Source: Austropuccinia psidii
Taxonomy: Eukaryota > Basidiomycota > Pucciniomycetes > Pucciniales > Sphaerophragmiaceae
Length of the DNA stretch: 64,000 bases
Assembly (NCBI GenBank): GCA_023105745.1
Contig: JALGQZ010000017.1
Span: 1,274,001 to 1,338,000, forward strand
Direction of reading: 5' to 3'
The stretch's first letter is position 1; every line of letters starts with the position of its first letter. A program made the translations under genes and the position numbers. This document shows, piece by piece, positions 1 through 11,961 of the stretch. The notes beneath the pieces are model-generated. The model saw only the letters and a program-made list of their open reading frames with translations, was not told where the DNA came from and did not search any database.

Positions 1-376
1 ATTAATACAGTCTCATTTTTTAATTAAAACAAGACACCTCATACTGATAAACCAACAGTTGAGGCGTGGTTGGACATATTGTTAACTCAATTTCCCTGTT
101 ACACACCACTTTTTTACAGTTTACACTTGATAATTACAAGTTACTCTGTGGATATTATCAGTAAGCTGTATTTCTGACATTAAATTTTTAATTCAATCAC
201 ACTGCCATTATACAAGGGCACATTGTAATAATATACAAGCCCAGAGGCCATTCTTAGACATGCAAAACCAGCATTTTTTGAGAAGTCTTAACTGACATAA
301 GCCCTCTTTTTCCTGTTTTGATTCAGTTGAAGATAACTTCATACCACTTGAAAGCCAGTCACAGGCCAACACACCA
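1..376. other. No gene recognised; upstream leader of element C
   Basis: This AT-rich stretch lies upstream of the gag-like reading frames of element C. It should hold the C leader and possibly the end of its 5' LTR, but I found no match to the C 3' LTR (from 57813) and no clear primer binding site. An open frame on the opposite strand at 208-666 has no recognisable domain and is treated as chance. Confidence 0.4.
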
Positions 377-1395
377 GTGACACCCTCAGAACCAGAGGGC
401 AGCAAAGGCAAAGGACAGAGGCACAGTGAAGGCCTGATAACAGCAAAGAAGTGGACACCCATTGCCACACAGAAGAGTAGAAAACCACGAAATTCTGCAT
501 CAATACAAGGCAAACCAACCTTGATAGCTTTTACAGGGAAAATTACTATAATTAACCCAGTTGTAACCTCTAAAGGTAAATTTGCCAAATCAGCAGAAAA
601 AAAGTTTGCACAAGGCACAGTCAAAGGTAAATACCCTAAGAACATAAAGTTTTTGACTGCTTGCAAACACTAACATGTCACCTGTACACCTCAGAGATCT
701 TGGCTTCCAAAGGAACAAACCAGAGGACAGAGAAGGTTTCTCCAGAACCAGAAGTCCTGAAAGAGGACACCTTGGACACAGTAGTGGATGGAAAAACAAT
801 GAGGGAGGTAATATCAACCCTGCCATTCACACTCCAATTCAATGGGGACCTCAAACCAGAGGACTGGAAAGACATGGATCAAGTTCTTCAGCTCCACCAA
901 CTCCTCAAGGACTTATTCCAATGGAGCATGGACAATAAGAGGTTCAACCTGGCAAGTCACTGGGCAGAACTTGGAGCAAGTTTCCAGAAGATCTGTCTCA
1001 GAGAGATAGACTTCAAAGACCTGATGGTAATCACCAAAGGTTGGAATCCTACCAGTCAGTTCAGACTCCTGGAGGCAAGGACACAGAGGATAAGGGAGAA
1101 TCAAGCCACTATCCAAGCTATAGAAGAACAGTTAACCCAGACAGGGCCTACTCAGATTCCTTCAGGCTCACAAGGGGCAGGCCAAATCAGCTCTCCAGTG
1201 GCTTCACACCATTCAGAAACCAGCATATCACTCGCCAAGAGTCACCATTCTTCACAATTCCAGGAAGCTTACAGGAGAAGACAAGGAAACAAGGGCAAGA
1301 ACAAAACCTCCTTCAACCAGAGGAGGAAAGATTCAGACCCTATGATTCAGAAACTGTTAGATTTGGTAAAAGAAGTACACAAGAACCAGAAGTAG
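377..1395 (+). pseudogene. Element C gag, first reading frame (N-terminal helical part)
   Basis: Two open stretches, 377-673 and about 694-1395, make up the first gag frame of element C. The second encodes a helix-rich region followed by a low-complexity Q/S/R-rich part and a basic C-terminus. Its position and helical character match the first gag frame of element B (exon 2 at 23622), which is followed in B by the same kind of charged tail. A splice acceptor near 694 (CACCTCAG) is possible, by analogy with the clear intron in B. From 1041 onward a second frame is open over the same DNA. No nucleocapsid or enzyme motif is present in this part. Identification as gag rests on context and likeness to B, so it is moderate. 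Confidence 0.5.
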
Positions 1396-2827
1396 TTGTA
1401 AACCACTCTAGAATCAGTAGTCCTAGTAATAGAAACATTACCCCCACTCAGACTGAACATAACATTGTCAGATCAGAGAGTAACATCAACAGTGATACAC
1501 TGTGGTTACAAAGGTCCCAATATGCTGAAAAATCTGCAAAGCAGTTTGCAGAAGTTGAAGCTGGCCAAGAGAGGATGAAAAAAACACAAGCCTCCTTGGA
1601 ACAGATAGTTAAGAATCTTCAAGAAGGATATGCTCAACTGAGCAAAGCCTCTGAAGAAACCAACAAAAGACTGAATCTAGTCTTTGAAGAACAACACCAC
1701 AGCAAAAGGGACAGGGATTGTCTGGACCAAGAAATAAACAAATTGTTTAATGTCTACCATAACTTGAAGCCCCAACCACAAGGCCAAGTTATGGAGAATC
1801 CATATCAACCAGATGCCATGTTGATGAATGAGGCAAGATCTTCATCAAAATACCAGGATTGAGATGGAATGTCTTATTCAGAGAAGGAAGCCTTGAAACA
1901 GCTTCCTGAGGCCTCAAGCTGGCCCAAATTCTCTGGATCAGGAGAATATGAACATATGTAACTCATAGATTATATTGATGGACTCTTCATTGATGTACCA
2001 AGCATACGAGAATACTGGATCACTGCTAGATTGAATACTGCATTTAAAGGTGGTGCTAGTATATGGTACACAGAAATGAAAGAAATCCATGGCAGAAGAA
2101 ACCGGCATGGTGGAAGAGTCAAATCATCCAAAAGTACAGTAATGGAACTTGGATATGGAAGAAGACCATGTCATTTGAAAATGACAAATACTCTGTGGAC
2201 AAAGATCCATATGAGTGGTGTCTCAGACAGTCTGAAAGACTTTAAGCCATTGATCGTCAGATGAACATCCAAATGAGGAATCACAAACTTCTTACACAAC
2301 TGCCAGCAGAACTAGAGCATGCAGTAAAATGCAGATGCAATCAAATTGCACTCTAGATGACATTGACAACACCTTACAAAACATAAGGAAAAGGACTAAT
2401 ATAGGGAAATTCACCCTATATAAGAGCATTAGTTTCAAAGAGAAACAACCTTTAAGGGTAGAGTTTAAAAACAAACCCAAAGAAAGAGTGGCAGAAGTGG
2501 CAAAGAAGAGGAATTCTTGTCACAATTGTGGTTCAACAGACCACTATGCCAACAACTTTCCAAAGGCAAAGAAAAAACTCTATGCCATTGAGAAAGTCCC
2601 AGAGGAAGAATCTCCAACACAGGATTCTGAATCAGACTCCATGGGTGATGCCATCAGAGAACCATCTAATGATGATCAAGACCCAAGAGAGGAATTTCTA
2701 GTGGAATACCAAGAGGAAACCCCACTAGAAATTCAGGACATACAGTTGGAAGCAGGCATGCCACAGGACACTTCTAACAAAAGCTTGTGCAAACACACAC
2801 AAGATGCACAAAAATTCCTGGTTGCAC
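1041..2827 (+). pseudogene. Element C gag, second frame with capsid and zinc knuckle (broken)
   Basis: This is the capsid/nucleocapsid part of a Ty3/gypsy gag. It is open from 1041 to 1862, then interrupted by stop codons near 1860 and 1957 and by frame changes between 2031 and 2329, and resumes at 2329-2827. A conserved capsid-like stretch covers about 1900-2330. A zinc knuckle lies near 2518-2560, but the last cysteine of the CX2CX4HX4C pattern is replaced by phenylalanine (CHNCGSTDHYANNF). The frame is cut at 2827 by element A and continues as the protease at 33272. Gag packages the element RNA in cytoplasmic particles. This copy cannot make an intact protein. Confidence 0.8.
2824..2827. 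other. Target site duplication of element A (left copy)
   Basis: GCAC lies directly before the LTR of A. The right copy at 33272-33275 reads ACAC, one mismatch. Removing A and one copy joins the gag and protease frames of element C. The solo LTR of the related family at 34176 also has a 4-bp duplication (ACGC), which supports a 4-bp target duplication for this group. Confidence 0.7.
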
Positions 2828-4858
2828 TGTGGGAACTCCTCTTGTGTGGGATTAAAATGAGGCAGTACCTGGAGGGGGAAATCACAGGTAACTAGTTTTG
2901 AATTGCTAATGACTCCTGTAACCAAGGGTGGCAAGGGTGTATTGCCTGCCCCTCCTAAAATACTGAACAAAATCTTCCTTGGAGCTCACAAACCAAAATA
3001 AAATTAGTAAGTGGCTTTACAACTTCAGAAGACAAAATTCAGCAGTCTCAGATCAGACCTATTCAATAAATAATATAAAAAATAATGTCAGTTATTTTTG
3101 GTTAAATTTGAGATTTTAATGAAATACTTGTCTGTTTAATGTTAATATCTTTTTTTAGTGAAATTGAGGTGAGTTGTTTCTTATTGGTGATAATTCCTTG
3201 GTAGGATGGGTTATTTAAGGTTTTCTGGAAAATCTGATTGGTGTTGATAAAGGTAATTTTGTCAAGGTATAGTTATAATAGAGTAAAATAATTGTTTTTA
3301 AAGGTTTGTTATTTATTTATTTTTTAAGAAGGTTAAATAATAAGATAAAATAGTATTTGTTAAATTTAAGAGGTAAGATTCTTTGATATTGGTTTTTTTA
3401 AGGGGGTAAGTTAATTTTAAATATTGATAAATTGTTTAATTTTACTGAATAAAATATTTTATTAGAGTAGTAACCCTAATCTTGGGTACTGGGTAATTTT
3501 TTATTTTTATTTTTGATAATAATAAGATTCCACTGAGCTTAGCTACTGGGTAATCTTCAACACTATAATTCCACTGAGCTTAGCTACTGGGCAAGTAAAT
3601 TTACTATAATATACTGGACTACCTCCCAGGTGAGGGATGTATTATTCCTATGCCTCTACTGTGCAGAGGATATAATTTGCATGGGATATAATTTGCATAG
3701 GATATAATTTTCATGGGGGGGATTTTGAAATTTGGGGGAGAGAGCCCCTCTATTTATACCTTTTCGGAGCCTAGAGGGCCCTCCATGGGAGCTGTCTTTT
3801 TCCACTTTAATTCCTCTTGATTTCATCATGTGACTCTGTTTTTGGTGAGGACCTTTCTTGCATGGGTCAGGTGATTTAAGGTTTGGTGATAATTTTCTCT
3901 CTGCACAGCCTCCATTTATCACATGATTGTCTTTTGGTGAACTAATTATGATGTGATATTCTTGAATTTTCCTTGCATACATGAGGTGATTCAATTTTGG
4001 CTGGGGAGTTTTGTTGTGCACAGCCTCTTTCTTGTCACATGATATTCTGTTGGTGGATGCAGTATCACATGATGACCTTGTAATTCCTTTGCATATGTCC
4101 TATTTCCAGTTTGGTAGAAGTGGCTGTGTAATTTATGCAGGTGTCATGATTGTTTTTCTTCTTTTTGAACTTTAAAATGAAGTCAGGTGATGATTCCTTG
4201 TACTGGTGAATTTACTGTTATGTATGAGATGATGTGATTTTTTAGTTTGACACATGCTGTGCATAGTCATGTGGTTGAGATTTAATTAGAATTGTGTACT
4301 GCATGTAGTCTGTTGTAACTAGCTTTGGTTTGCATGAGGTGATGAGTGGTGTAAATAAATCTGATTCTGTTTTAATGTTTCAAGTGGGGTTACTTTGGAT
4401 ATAAGATAAGGTACTCCTGTGGCTGTGTTGTAAATGAATTGCAGGAATTCCATGGGGTTTAGATTTGCATCATGTGACCTTTCTATGTTGAGTGATAGGT
4501 TGCTGTGTAATTCATGCAGGTGTCCTTTTCTTGCTGCATGAGTCCTGTGGCTATAAGGGGGTGTAAGGCTGGGTGGTGTGTGTAATTTAAAGGGTGGTAC
4601 CTTATTTGTTGTAACTAGTTTAATATATGTAACTTGATTTTTTACATATGCATAATGAAATTGAATAGTTTATTTAAACACATACACTGCCTTTTGGTGC
4701 CTGTGCCATGGGTTTATGAGTTAAACCCAGCTTCTTGCTGTAAAATTGACCTTTTGGTGTAAAATTTGAGTGTAAGTCTGCCTGTAGGCTGGATTGACTG
4801 CTGTTTTGGGGTACTATGAGCTTGAGCCTGGTGAAAAAAAATGGTATGGAATACCACA
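2828..4858 (-). repeat. LTR of element A (3' LTR in element sense)
   Basis: This 2031-bp LTR has the same length as the reassembled second copy. It begins TGTGGG and ends ATACCACA, with the TG...CA ends of LTRs. On the - strand U3 runs from 4858 to about 3760, where a TATA box follows. Two copies of a 24-bp motif (TTCCACTGAGCTTAGCTACT with GGG) lie at 3528-3551 and 3568-3591. The U3 holds at least six TCATGTG/CACATGA sites. Short open frames inside the LTR repeat identically in the other copy and are not genes. Confidence 0.9.
3751..3760 (-). promoter_or_regulatory. TATA box of LTR-A
   Basis: The - strand reads GGTATAAATAGAGGGGC here. It is placed about 1.1 kb into the LTR in element sense and oriented toward gag and pol. 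The same box is in the other LTR copy (32164-32173) and, in related form, in the solo LTR at 35111-35120. Confidence 0.7.
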
Positions 4859-4876
4859 TCCCCCTCTCCATTTAAT
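4859..4876 (-). other. Polypurine tract of element A
   Basis: The - strand sequence ATTAAATGGAGAGGGGGA directly abuts the 3' LTR. This is the expected place and composition of the plus-strand primer for reverse transcription. A 16-base core of it is repeated in the spacer at 9164-9179. Confidence 0.8.
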
Positions 4877-4906
4877 GCTGTCCCCAGCATTCCAGGTGAG
4901 AGCTCT

Positions 4907-7900
4907 CTATTCTTCATCTGATTCTGTGGTTTCCTCCAATACCTCCTTCTCATTTATTGATTCATCTTCTTCACTTTCTTCTTCTTCTGTGTCTTCTTTT
5001 GCGTCTATCAACTTTCCTCTTGGATAAAACCTTTTCACTTGAGAGGCTACAAATCTTCTTGCTAATTCTGTTCCATCCAGCTCCTCAAGTTCATATGGTC
5101 CATTGTTTATTTGTCTGATTACTCTGTAGGGTCCATTCCACTTGTTTTTGAAAAGTAGTCCCCAATTAGTTTCTATTTCTTTGTTGTAAACCAGGACCAA
5201 ATCTCCTGGCTTAAGTGGTGATCTTAGTTGGTTTGCCATTCTTCTATCCCAATATTTCATTGAGTCTTCCCTTGATTTTTTGAGTTTTTCTGCTGCTTTT
5301 CTTCTCATCTCTTCTTTTCCTTCCAACTGTCTGGCTCTGGCTTCCAGTAATTCCTCAGTTGTGGATATTTTGTGCCATTCTACTGCTAAAAATGTTTCTG
5401 TTTCAATGTCAATTGGTAATACTGGTAGTTGTCCAAATTGGAGTTCATATGGTGAGAAACCAGTTGTCCTTTTAGTGGAAATTCTGTCAGCCAATGTCAC
5501 TAGTGGTAGATATTTTTTCCATTTTCCTCCATTTTCTCCACACATCTTGACTAATGCATCTTTGAGTTGCTTATGGCCCCTTTCAACCATTCCTTGAGAC
5601 TCTGGGTAATAAGGTGTGGTGACTCTGATCCTTGATCCTGCTTTCTTTACTGCATCTTGCAATTCTTTTCCAAACTCTGGCCCCCCATCCACAGTTACTT
5701 CTTTTGGTGAGCCATACCTGCATATCCATTCTGAGGTGAAACATTCTGCAACTACTTTTGCTGTTAATTTGACTAGTCCAACTGTTTCTGGCCATCCTGA
5801 AAAATCATCTCTGGCCACAACCATATACTTCCATCTTCCAGATTTGATATGGACTGCATCCATACTGACTCTTTCAAAGATTGTTGATGTTGCTGTAGAT
5901 TTTCCTTGTTCCCTTTGTAAGTTTTGACTTCTCTTTTGGCAGGCAAGGCAAGATTGAACCCATTTCTTGACTGATTTCTTCATTCCTTCCCACCAAAATC
6001 TTGCTTTAATTCTTATGTAAGTTTCATTTTCCCCTCTGTGGCCCATGTCTTCATGAAGTGACTTCAAAATGTAGCTTTGAGCTTCATGACTTGATATAAC
6101 CAATTGAGGGTTTGGGTTATTTCTTCTTTTGAGCTGGCCATCTTACAAGAAAAAGTTGGATGACCTTCTTTTTATCCTTCTAAATTCTTCATCTTTACTT
6201 GATTTTGGTTTTTTCATTGTACTTAAGTATTCTTGCATTCTCTTCCAAAATCCTTCTTGTTTGGTTGGTACTTGTATTCCTGAAAAATGGAGTGAATTTA
6301 CATTCTTAGCCCCAAATCCAGGGTGTGGCTTGATCCAATCTTCTTCTTCATCAAATTCTGGTGCATCTTCATCTTCTTCTTCTGATTTTTTTGGTCTTCT
6401 GGATAGCCCATCTGGCATAGTGAAAGTCTTCCCTGGTTTGTGTACCAAATCAAAGGAAAATAGTATAATGAAAGCCACCCATCTTGTCATGGGGGCATTG
6501 GGTAAGCAAGGGGTGTTGATCATTTCAATTAAGGCCTTGGCATCAACCTGTAATTCAAAATGTTGTCCCCAAAGTATGGTTTGAAGCTTCTTGAGAATTC
6601 TTGCAACTCCACAGAGTTCCAATTTGGGTTGTGAGTATTTTGATTCTAATTTTGAAAAAGCTATTGATTCATATAATACTGGTCTGTCTTTTCCTTCTTT
6701 GTCTTCTTGAGTGAGTACTGCTCCTGCAGCAATGTAGCTTGAATCTACTGCTAGCTTGATTTTTCCTGCTCCTTTGTCATAATCCAATTTCTTGAGGGTT
6801 ATTTCTTCTCCAACTATTCTTCTGAGCTTATGGAAAGCTTCTTCACATTTTTGATCCCAATCCCAGTCAACATCTTCTCTGGTGAGCCTTCTGAGTGGTG
6901 ATGCAACTTGTGAGAAGTTTTCAATGAACATCCTTACATAGGCACAAAGTCCAAGAAATCCCCTTATTTCCTTCTTGTTAAGAGGTGTTGGCCAATTTTG
7001 AATCTTGTTGATCTTTTGTTTTGAGATTGTTCTTCCTTTGAATGATACAACATGCCCTACTATGTCCAAAGCTGGAACACAGCATGCAAACTTTTATCCT
7101 GAGATAGTAAGTCCTGCTTCTTCAATCCTGAATAAAATTCTTTCTAAAGTTATGGCATATTCCCATATAAATCTTCTTATTGATGGGTTTTCTGGTAGTG
7201 TTTCCTGGTTATAAAGTGATCTTGGTCCTTTTATTCCTCCATCATCAATAAAAATTCCTACACTTTCTGGTATTTCTTCTTGTAGTATCCAGGTCATTTG
7301 GGCTTGGTATACTGCTACTGAGTTGGTGGCTCCTTGGGGTAGTCTTGTGAGTTGCATCCTTCCAAGGGGTGTTTCAAAAGTGGTGAGGGGTCTTGTAGTG
7401 ACATCTAATTCTCTTTCATCATATCCTACCATGATGTCTCCTAGTCCATAAAATGCTCTTCCTGCAAATGCATCTACAAATTCTTCAATGTGAGGTGGTA
7501 AGCCAGCATCATTGATGGTGACTTTGTTGAGTTCTTGAAGGTCATGGACAATTCTGAGTTTCCCATTTGATTTGGCCACACAAAAGATTGGGCTTGTTTA
7601 GCTTGAGGTGGATTGCTCATAGAGTCCAGTCCTGATTCTTTCTCTGATTAATTCAGTAAACTGAGGTAAAATTGATTTGGGAATGGGAATTGGCTTCTTC
7701 TGCCAAGGTTCATGAGGTATTACTGGTATTTTGTAAGGTTTTCCATATGAGTGTTTGAGTAATCCTCTTTCTTCTTCACAGAAAGCTATTGCTTTTTCCC
7801 TTAAGGTAATAACATTTTTGAGTAAATTGATTTCTTCATTTGATAACCATCCTGGTGGTCCAAAATTTACTGCTTGCAGTCTTTCATGGGTGAACTTGAA

Positions 7901-8068
7901 GGTTTCTTGAAATATAGGTGGGTTTGGTGATAAGGGTGTTTCATAAGGATCTCTTAACAAAGGTGGTCTTTCCAAAGGTGGGTTAAGGTCTTGAGGCATT
8001 GGCTCATTGACTGGTCTCACCTTCTTCAGGACTGACTTATATTTGGCTGCTAAAATTTGGTGATCCAT
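4907..8068 (-). pseudogene. Element A pol: reverse transcriptase, RNase H, integrase (three in-frame stops)
   Basis: All four open pieces (8068-7598, 7579-7094, 7069-6143, 6103-4907) lie in the same frame and form one pol gene read from 8068 down. RT has the active-site motif FIDD (VGIFIDDGG) in the second piece. The third has the RNase H start LAVDSSYIAAGA and the conserved DGLSRR. The integrase has its zinc-binding part (HEDMGH, then CLAC) and a core with VSMDAV, VTVDGGPEFG and ESQGMVERG, giving D, D and E. The acidic C-terminus follows. Three single TAA codons interrupt the frame, at about 7598, 7094 and 6143. All key catalytic motifs are otherwise kept. Pol would copy the RNA to DNA and integrate it. 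No protease is seen here; it is in the gag gene at 17130-20849. The 9-kb gap from gag is odd. Confidence 0.9.
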
Positions 8069-8689
8069 CTTTAATTAGTTATTTTGTTTCTTCTTCTTTA
8101 TTTTAATTATTTTCAAGAATTTGCTAGTTTCCTGAAATCTTGAGGTCTTCACAATTCTTCTTTCTTTTTTCTTCCATAAAAAAGAATGTAGTTTAAGGTC
8201 ATACAGGACCTACAACTAGGTGTGTAACCCCTGTATATTAGGTATACAAGTCCTGCAGTTTAAGTCATGCAAGGACCTCCTGGTCTAATCCAAGGGCTTA
8301 TCTTGATTCTTGAGCTCCTTTGGGCTTGATTTTAGATTCCACTTGACTCTTGTTTTATTCTTCAATCTTCATGATTCCCACTTGATGAAAGATTCTTCTG
8401 GTTGTTTTATTTCTTGATAAGGAATTTCCTTTTCTTAATTGATGGCTTGAGACTTCACTTTGTTCATTTTGGCCAATTAGATAATGCTAAACACCTGTGA
8501 AACCCCTTGTTCCTGTTTCACAAATGGAGCAGTTTATTGTCATGCTGAGGACAAAAATGGTCCTTCAGCACTTCGCCTGACTAGGACAATCCCCTCCAGC
8601 TTCTTGGCTGTTATTTTTTATAAGTTTCCCTGCCCAAGTCTACAGGGGAAGCAGTTTAGTGTCATGCTGAGGACCTCTTGAGTCTTCAA

Positions 8690-10230
8690 TCTTCTTTAAA
8701 ATCCCAAGGGCAATTTGATTTGAGTGTTGTACATTATCTTGTTAGTCCTTCATGTTTAGTGAGTCCCGAGTCCATAAATAAGCCAGTGGGTCATCCTTCA
8801 GTCCATAAATCCTGACCAATGATTCTTGAAATCCACAAGAGTTTCAATCCAAGGTCAAAGAAATTTCCAAGGTCTGATTTTGTCCAAAGGTAAATCCATA
8901 AGGAACTCCTGATTTTCTTCATAAATAATCTTCTTCATTTTCAGTATTCTGAATAATTTTCCTATGATAAGTTGCTTCCTAATTCTCTGGCTATCTTTTC
9001 AAAATAATTTATGTCCTTTTGTTCTTTTACATTCCTAAATTATGACTGTTATAAAAAAATAAAAAATTGTAATAATAAGGTGATTTAAAAATTGATTTTA
9101 ATATTAATTTATTGATATTTTTTTTAATAATATTTTTTTAATAATATTTGTTTGGATGAGGGCCCCCCTCTCCATTTAAAAGTCTTGAGTTGGTTTTCAA
9201 ATTTTGAAGAGGATATGTTCTCATTCCCCCAAAACTTCCACTATAAGGGATAGTGTAAGAAATAAGTTTACCCACCCCTTATTTTTTTATAGTGATATTG
9301 ATAAGGATAAATAATGATACACTAAATTTACATTTTTTTTCTACTAGTATAAAATAACCATTGAATGAGATATCTGATTAAAAATCGAAATTCAAATGAA
9401 ATAAACCTGAATCACAATTAAGATCCTGGAACTGTTTGGTTGAAGGTGGTAATTTGTGCCAATCAGCAAAAATTGGTGCTCTTGAGAGTATTTATGATTA
9501 ATGTTACATAATTGAATGATCATAATTTGAGTCCTTTATTCATATAATGACCCTTATGATGCCACAACTCTTCGTTTTGGAATCATCATTGTGACTCAGA
9601 CTTTATTTCAAGTCCATCCCCTTTATGGTTCAGATTTTCTGTTACCCATAAATGCATTTGAGTGGTTAAAAAAAATATAAACAGTGAAATCAAGAATTTT
9701 TACAGTTTAAAAAAACTCTTGTTTGCTTTTTGGGGGGCTTTTTCAATTCCATTTGGAATAAACAGCACATTGAGGTGTTATTAATATGTAAATTCCGCAA
9801 ATTATGTCATCAATTTATGAGTTTTGAATATAAATAACTCCTTCAGAGTTCAATTAATGCCTTCATGGCACAAATACTTCTTCTTTTCAAACAAGTTCCA
9901 ATCACTCTCTTGTAATTGAAGGAATATTTCAAATAAATTGATCATTTTTTTAAAAAAATAATACTTGATGTAGAGTTTTTTTTTTAATTATTGTTATTAT
10001 TGAGTTAAAAAATTAAGCCAACTTAATGGCCCTGTTGTAATAGTAGGAAAAGTATAATAGAATATTCTTGAGCTCATGAATGGGATATGACCCTAATTCT
10101 CAGTGAAAATAAATAAATGAGTTTGAAATAAAAAAAATATGTTCAGAACATTCAAGTCAGTAAATCTTTCTAATTCTTGTTTATCATGACATAAAATTAG
10201 AAATTAAAAAAGAATAAGAAATGAAACCTT
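8690..10230. other. AT-rich spacer of element A, no gene
   Basis: No coding potential is seen on either strand. The stretch contains the internal polypurine copy at 9164-9179 and otherwise A/T-rich sequence between two blocks of the hairpin array. Confidence 0.5.
9164..9179 (-). other. Internal copy of the element A polypurine tract
   Basis: The + strand CCCCCTCTCCATTTAA is identical over 16 bases to the tract at 4860-4875 beside the 3' LTR. It lies about 1.1 kb upstream of the pol frame in element sense. It could serve as a second plus-strand primer, or mark an old LTR boundary left when gag and pol parts were joined. Confidence 0.6.
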
Positions 10231-11927
10231 AGGTAGTTTATAGTCTTGCCTAGGACTTATCCTCCTTTGATAGTCCTTGTTGAGAATTTTAGTGGTTTAT
10301 TTTTGATATTTGAAGGGGAAGTTTATGGTCTTTCCAAGGACCATTGGTTAATTTTTCTTGATTATTGTTGATAATTTGAGTGGGCAGTTTATGGTCTTGC
10401 CAAGGACCATATCTTGTGTCCAGGCACCTGATTGTTGCACTTGGAGTTTCCTGGCATGTAATTTATCTTCAAAGCCAAGTTGTATAGCTATCTGTGGAAG
10501 CCAAATCAAATATGTTAGTATAGTTATCATTCATCATAAAAGGCATAAAAGATCAAATAGCAGTTTAAAGCCTTTCTTAGGGCTTTTTTTTTTCTTTTCT
10601 TTTTTTTATAGCCCTTTAGCCTTTTTTTTTGTTTTCCTTTTGAACTTCCTGTAGAAATTAATAACCAGAAGTTTTAAATTAATTTAGTTATAGAACATAA
10701 AATAATGTTAAATTTAAGAAAAATCATCAGTTGAAAGCCTTGATGAGGGCTTTTTATTTAATTTTTATAATTTTTTTTAAGCCCTCCTAAGGTATTTTAC
10801 CTAACTGAAAATATAAAATATCAGTAAACTCAATAATGAATAATTTAATAAATAGACATAAAAAAATAGAATTGAGCAGTTTAATGCCTTGCTCAGGGCA
10901 TTAGTTTTTTATAGCCCTGCAGCCCATCAAAAATGAAATATGTCAGTTTAATTTAATGTCCAGAAATAAAGTGATAATAAAAATAAAATAAAATAAAAAG
11001 CAGTTTATAGCCATACTGAGGGCTTTTTTTATTTTGTGTATTGGAGACAGTTTAAAGTCATGTTGAGGACTTATTTTCCTTTTAAAAGTATTTTCTTGAG
11101 CCTATAAAATCCTGAAATTGGTCCTAATGTTGAATACTGTTTTTCTGCACTTGTTTCTTTTGTTTTTCATTGAAATATACCTGTATGAAATTAAAAACAT
11201 AATATTAGCATTTATAGAGGCAATATTATTAAAATAAAATTAAAACCAAGCAGTTTTAAGCCATGCTGAGGGCTCTTTCATTTGTAGCCCTGTAGCATAA
11301 AAAATAAATAATTAATAAACTAAATTAAGTGAGATAAATAACAAAACCAGCAGTTTAAAGCCATGCTGAGGGATTTTTGCTTTTCAGCCCTCATTCTATA
11401 ATAAAAAAAACATGGTTAGTCAACTAATTGAATCATAAAAAATAAAATAAGCAGTTTATAGCCACACTGAGGGCTCTTGTTTTTGTTTGTAGCCCTGTAG
11501 CATGAAAAAAAATAATTCATAAACTAACTTAAATGAGATAAATAACAAAACCAGCAGTTTAAAGCCATGCTGAGGGCTCTTGTTTTTGTTTGTAGCCCTG
11601 TAGCATGAAAAAAAATAATTAATAAACTAAATTAAGTGAGATAAATAACAAAACCAGAAGTTTAAAGCCATGCTGAGGGCTTTTGTTTTTATTTATAGCC
11701 CTGTAGCACATAAAAAATGAAATATGTCAGCTTTATTTAATATCCAATATAAAGTAAGCAGTTTATAGCCATACTGAGGGCTTTTGTTTTTTTCTTTTAT
11801 TTTTTTATTTTAATTTTTAATTTTTTTTTTTTTTATTATTTTTTTATTTTTTATTTTTTTTAAATATATATTTATTCATTTATAATTAATTCTTGATTAA
11901 ATATATATATATGAATATTTATTTTGT

Positions 11928-11928
<1 letters not shown>

Positions 11929-11961
<33 letters not shown>

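Larger units (their letters stand above)
8186..11786 (-). repeat. Array of 18 dispersed hairpins in the element A spacer
   Basis: Eighteen copies of a 25-28 base motif occur. On the + strand the motif is CAGTTTA followed by a small hairpin with a loop often like CATGCTGAG. Starts are near 8189, 8256, 8530, 8652, 10233, 10318, 10384, 10561, 10728, 10877, 11001, 11048, 11251, 11351, 11452, 11554, 11656 and 11759. The stems change on both sides together: ATGGTC/GACCAT at 10384, AATGCC/GGCATT at 10877, AAGTC/GACTT at 11048, TTGTC/GACAA at 8530, AAAGCC/GGCTTT at 10561. Such paired changes argue for selection on the folded RNA or DNA. Many copies are followed by a second GTAGCCCTGTAGCA segment. I do not recognise a known RNA family. 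Confidence 0.75.

Noticed and set aside
208..666. 152-codon - strand frame at the window start
   Set aside because: It is antisense to the gag region of C and has no domain; hydrophobic and Cys-rich stretches look like chance.
3656..4021. 121-codon - strand frame, also at 32069-32434
   Set aside because: It sits in both LTR copies of A, upstream and downstream of the TATA box, and has no domain; it is LTR sequence.
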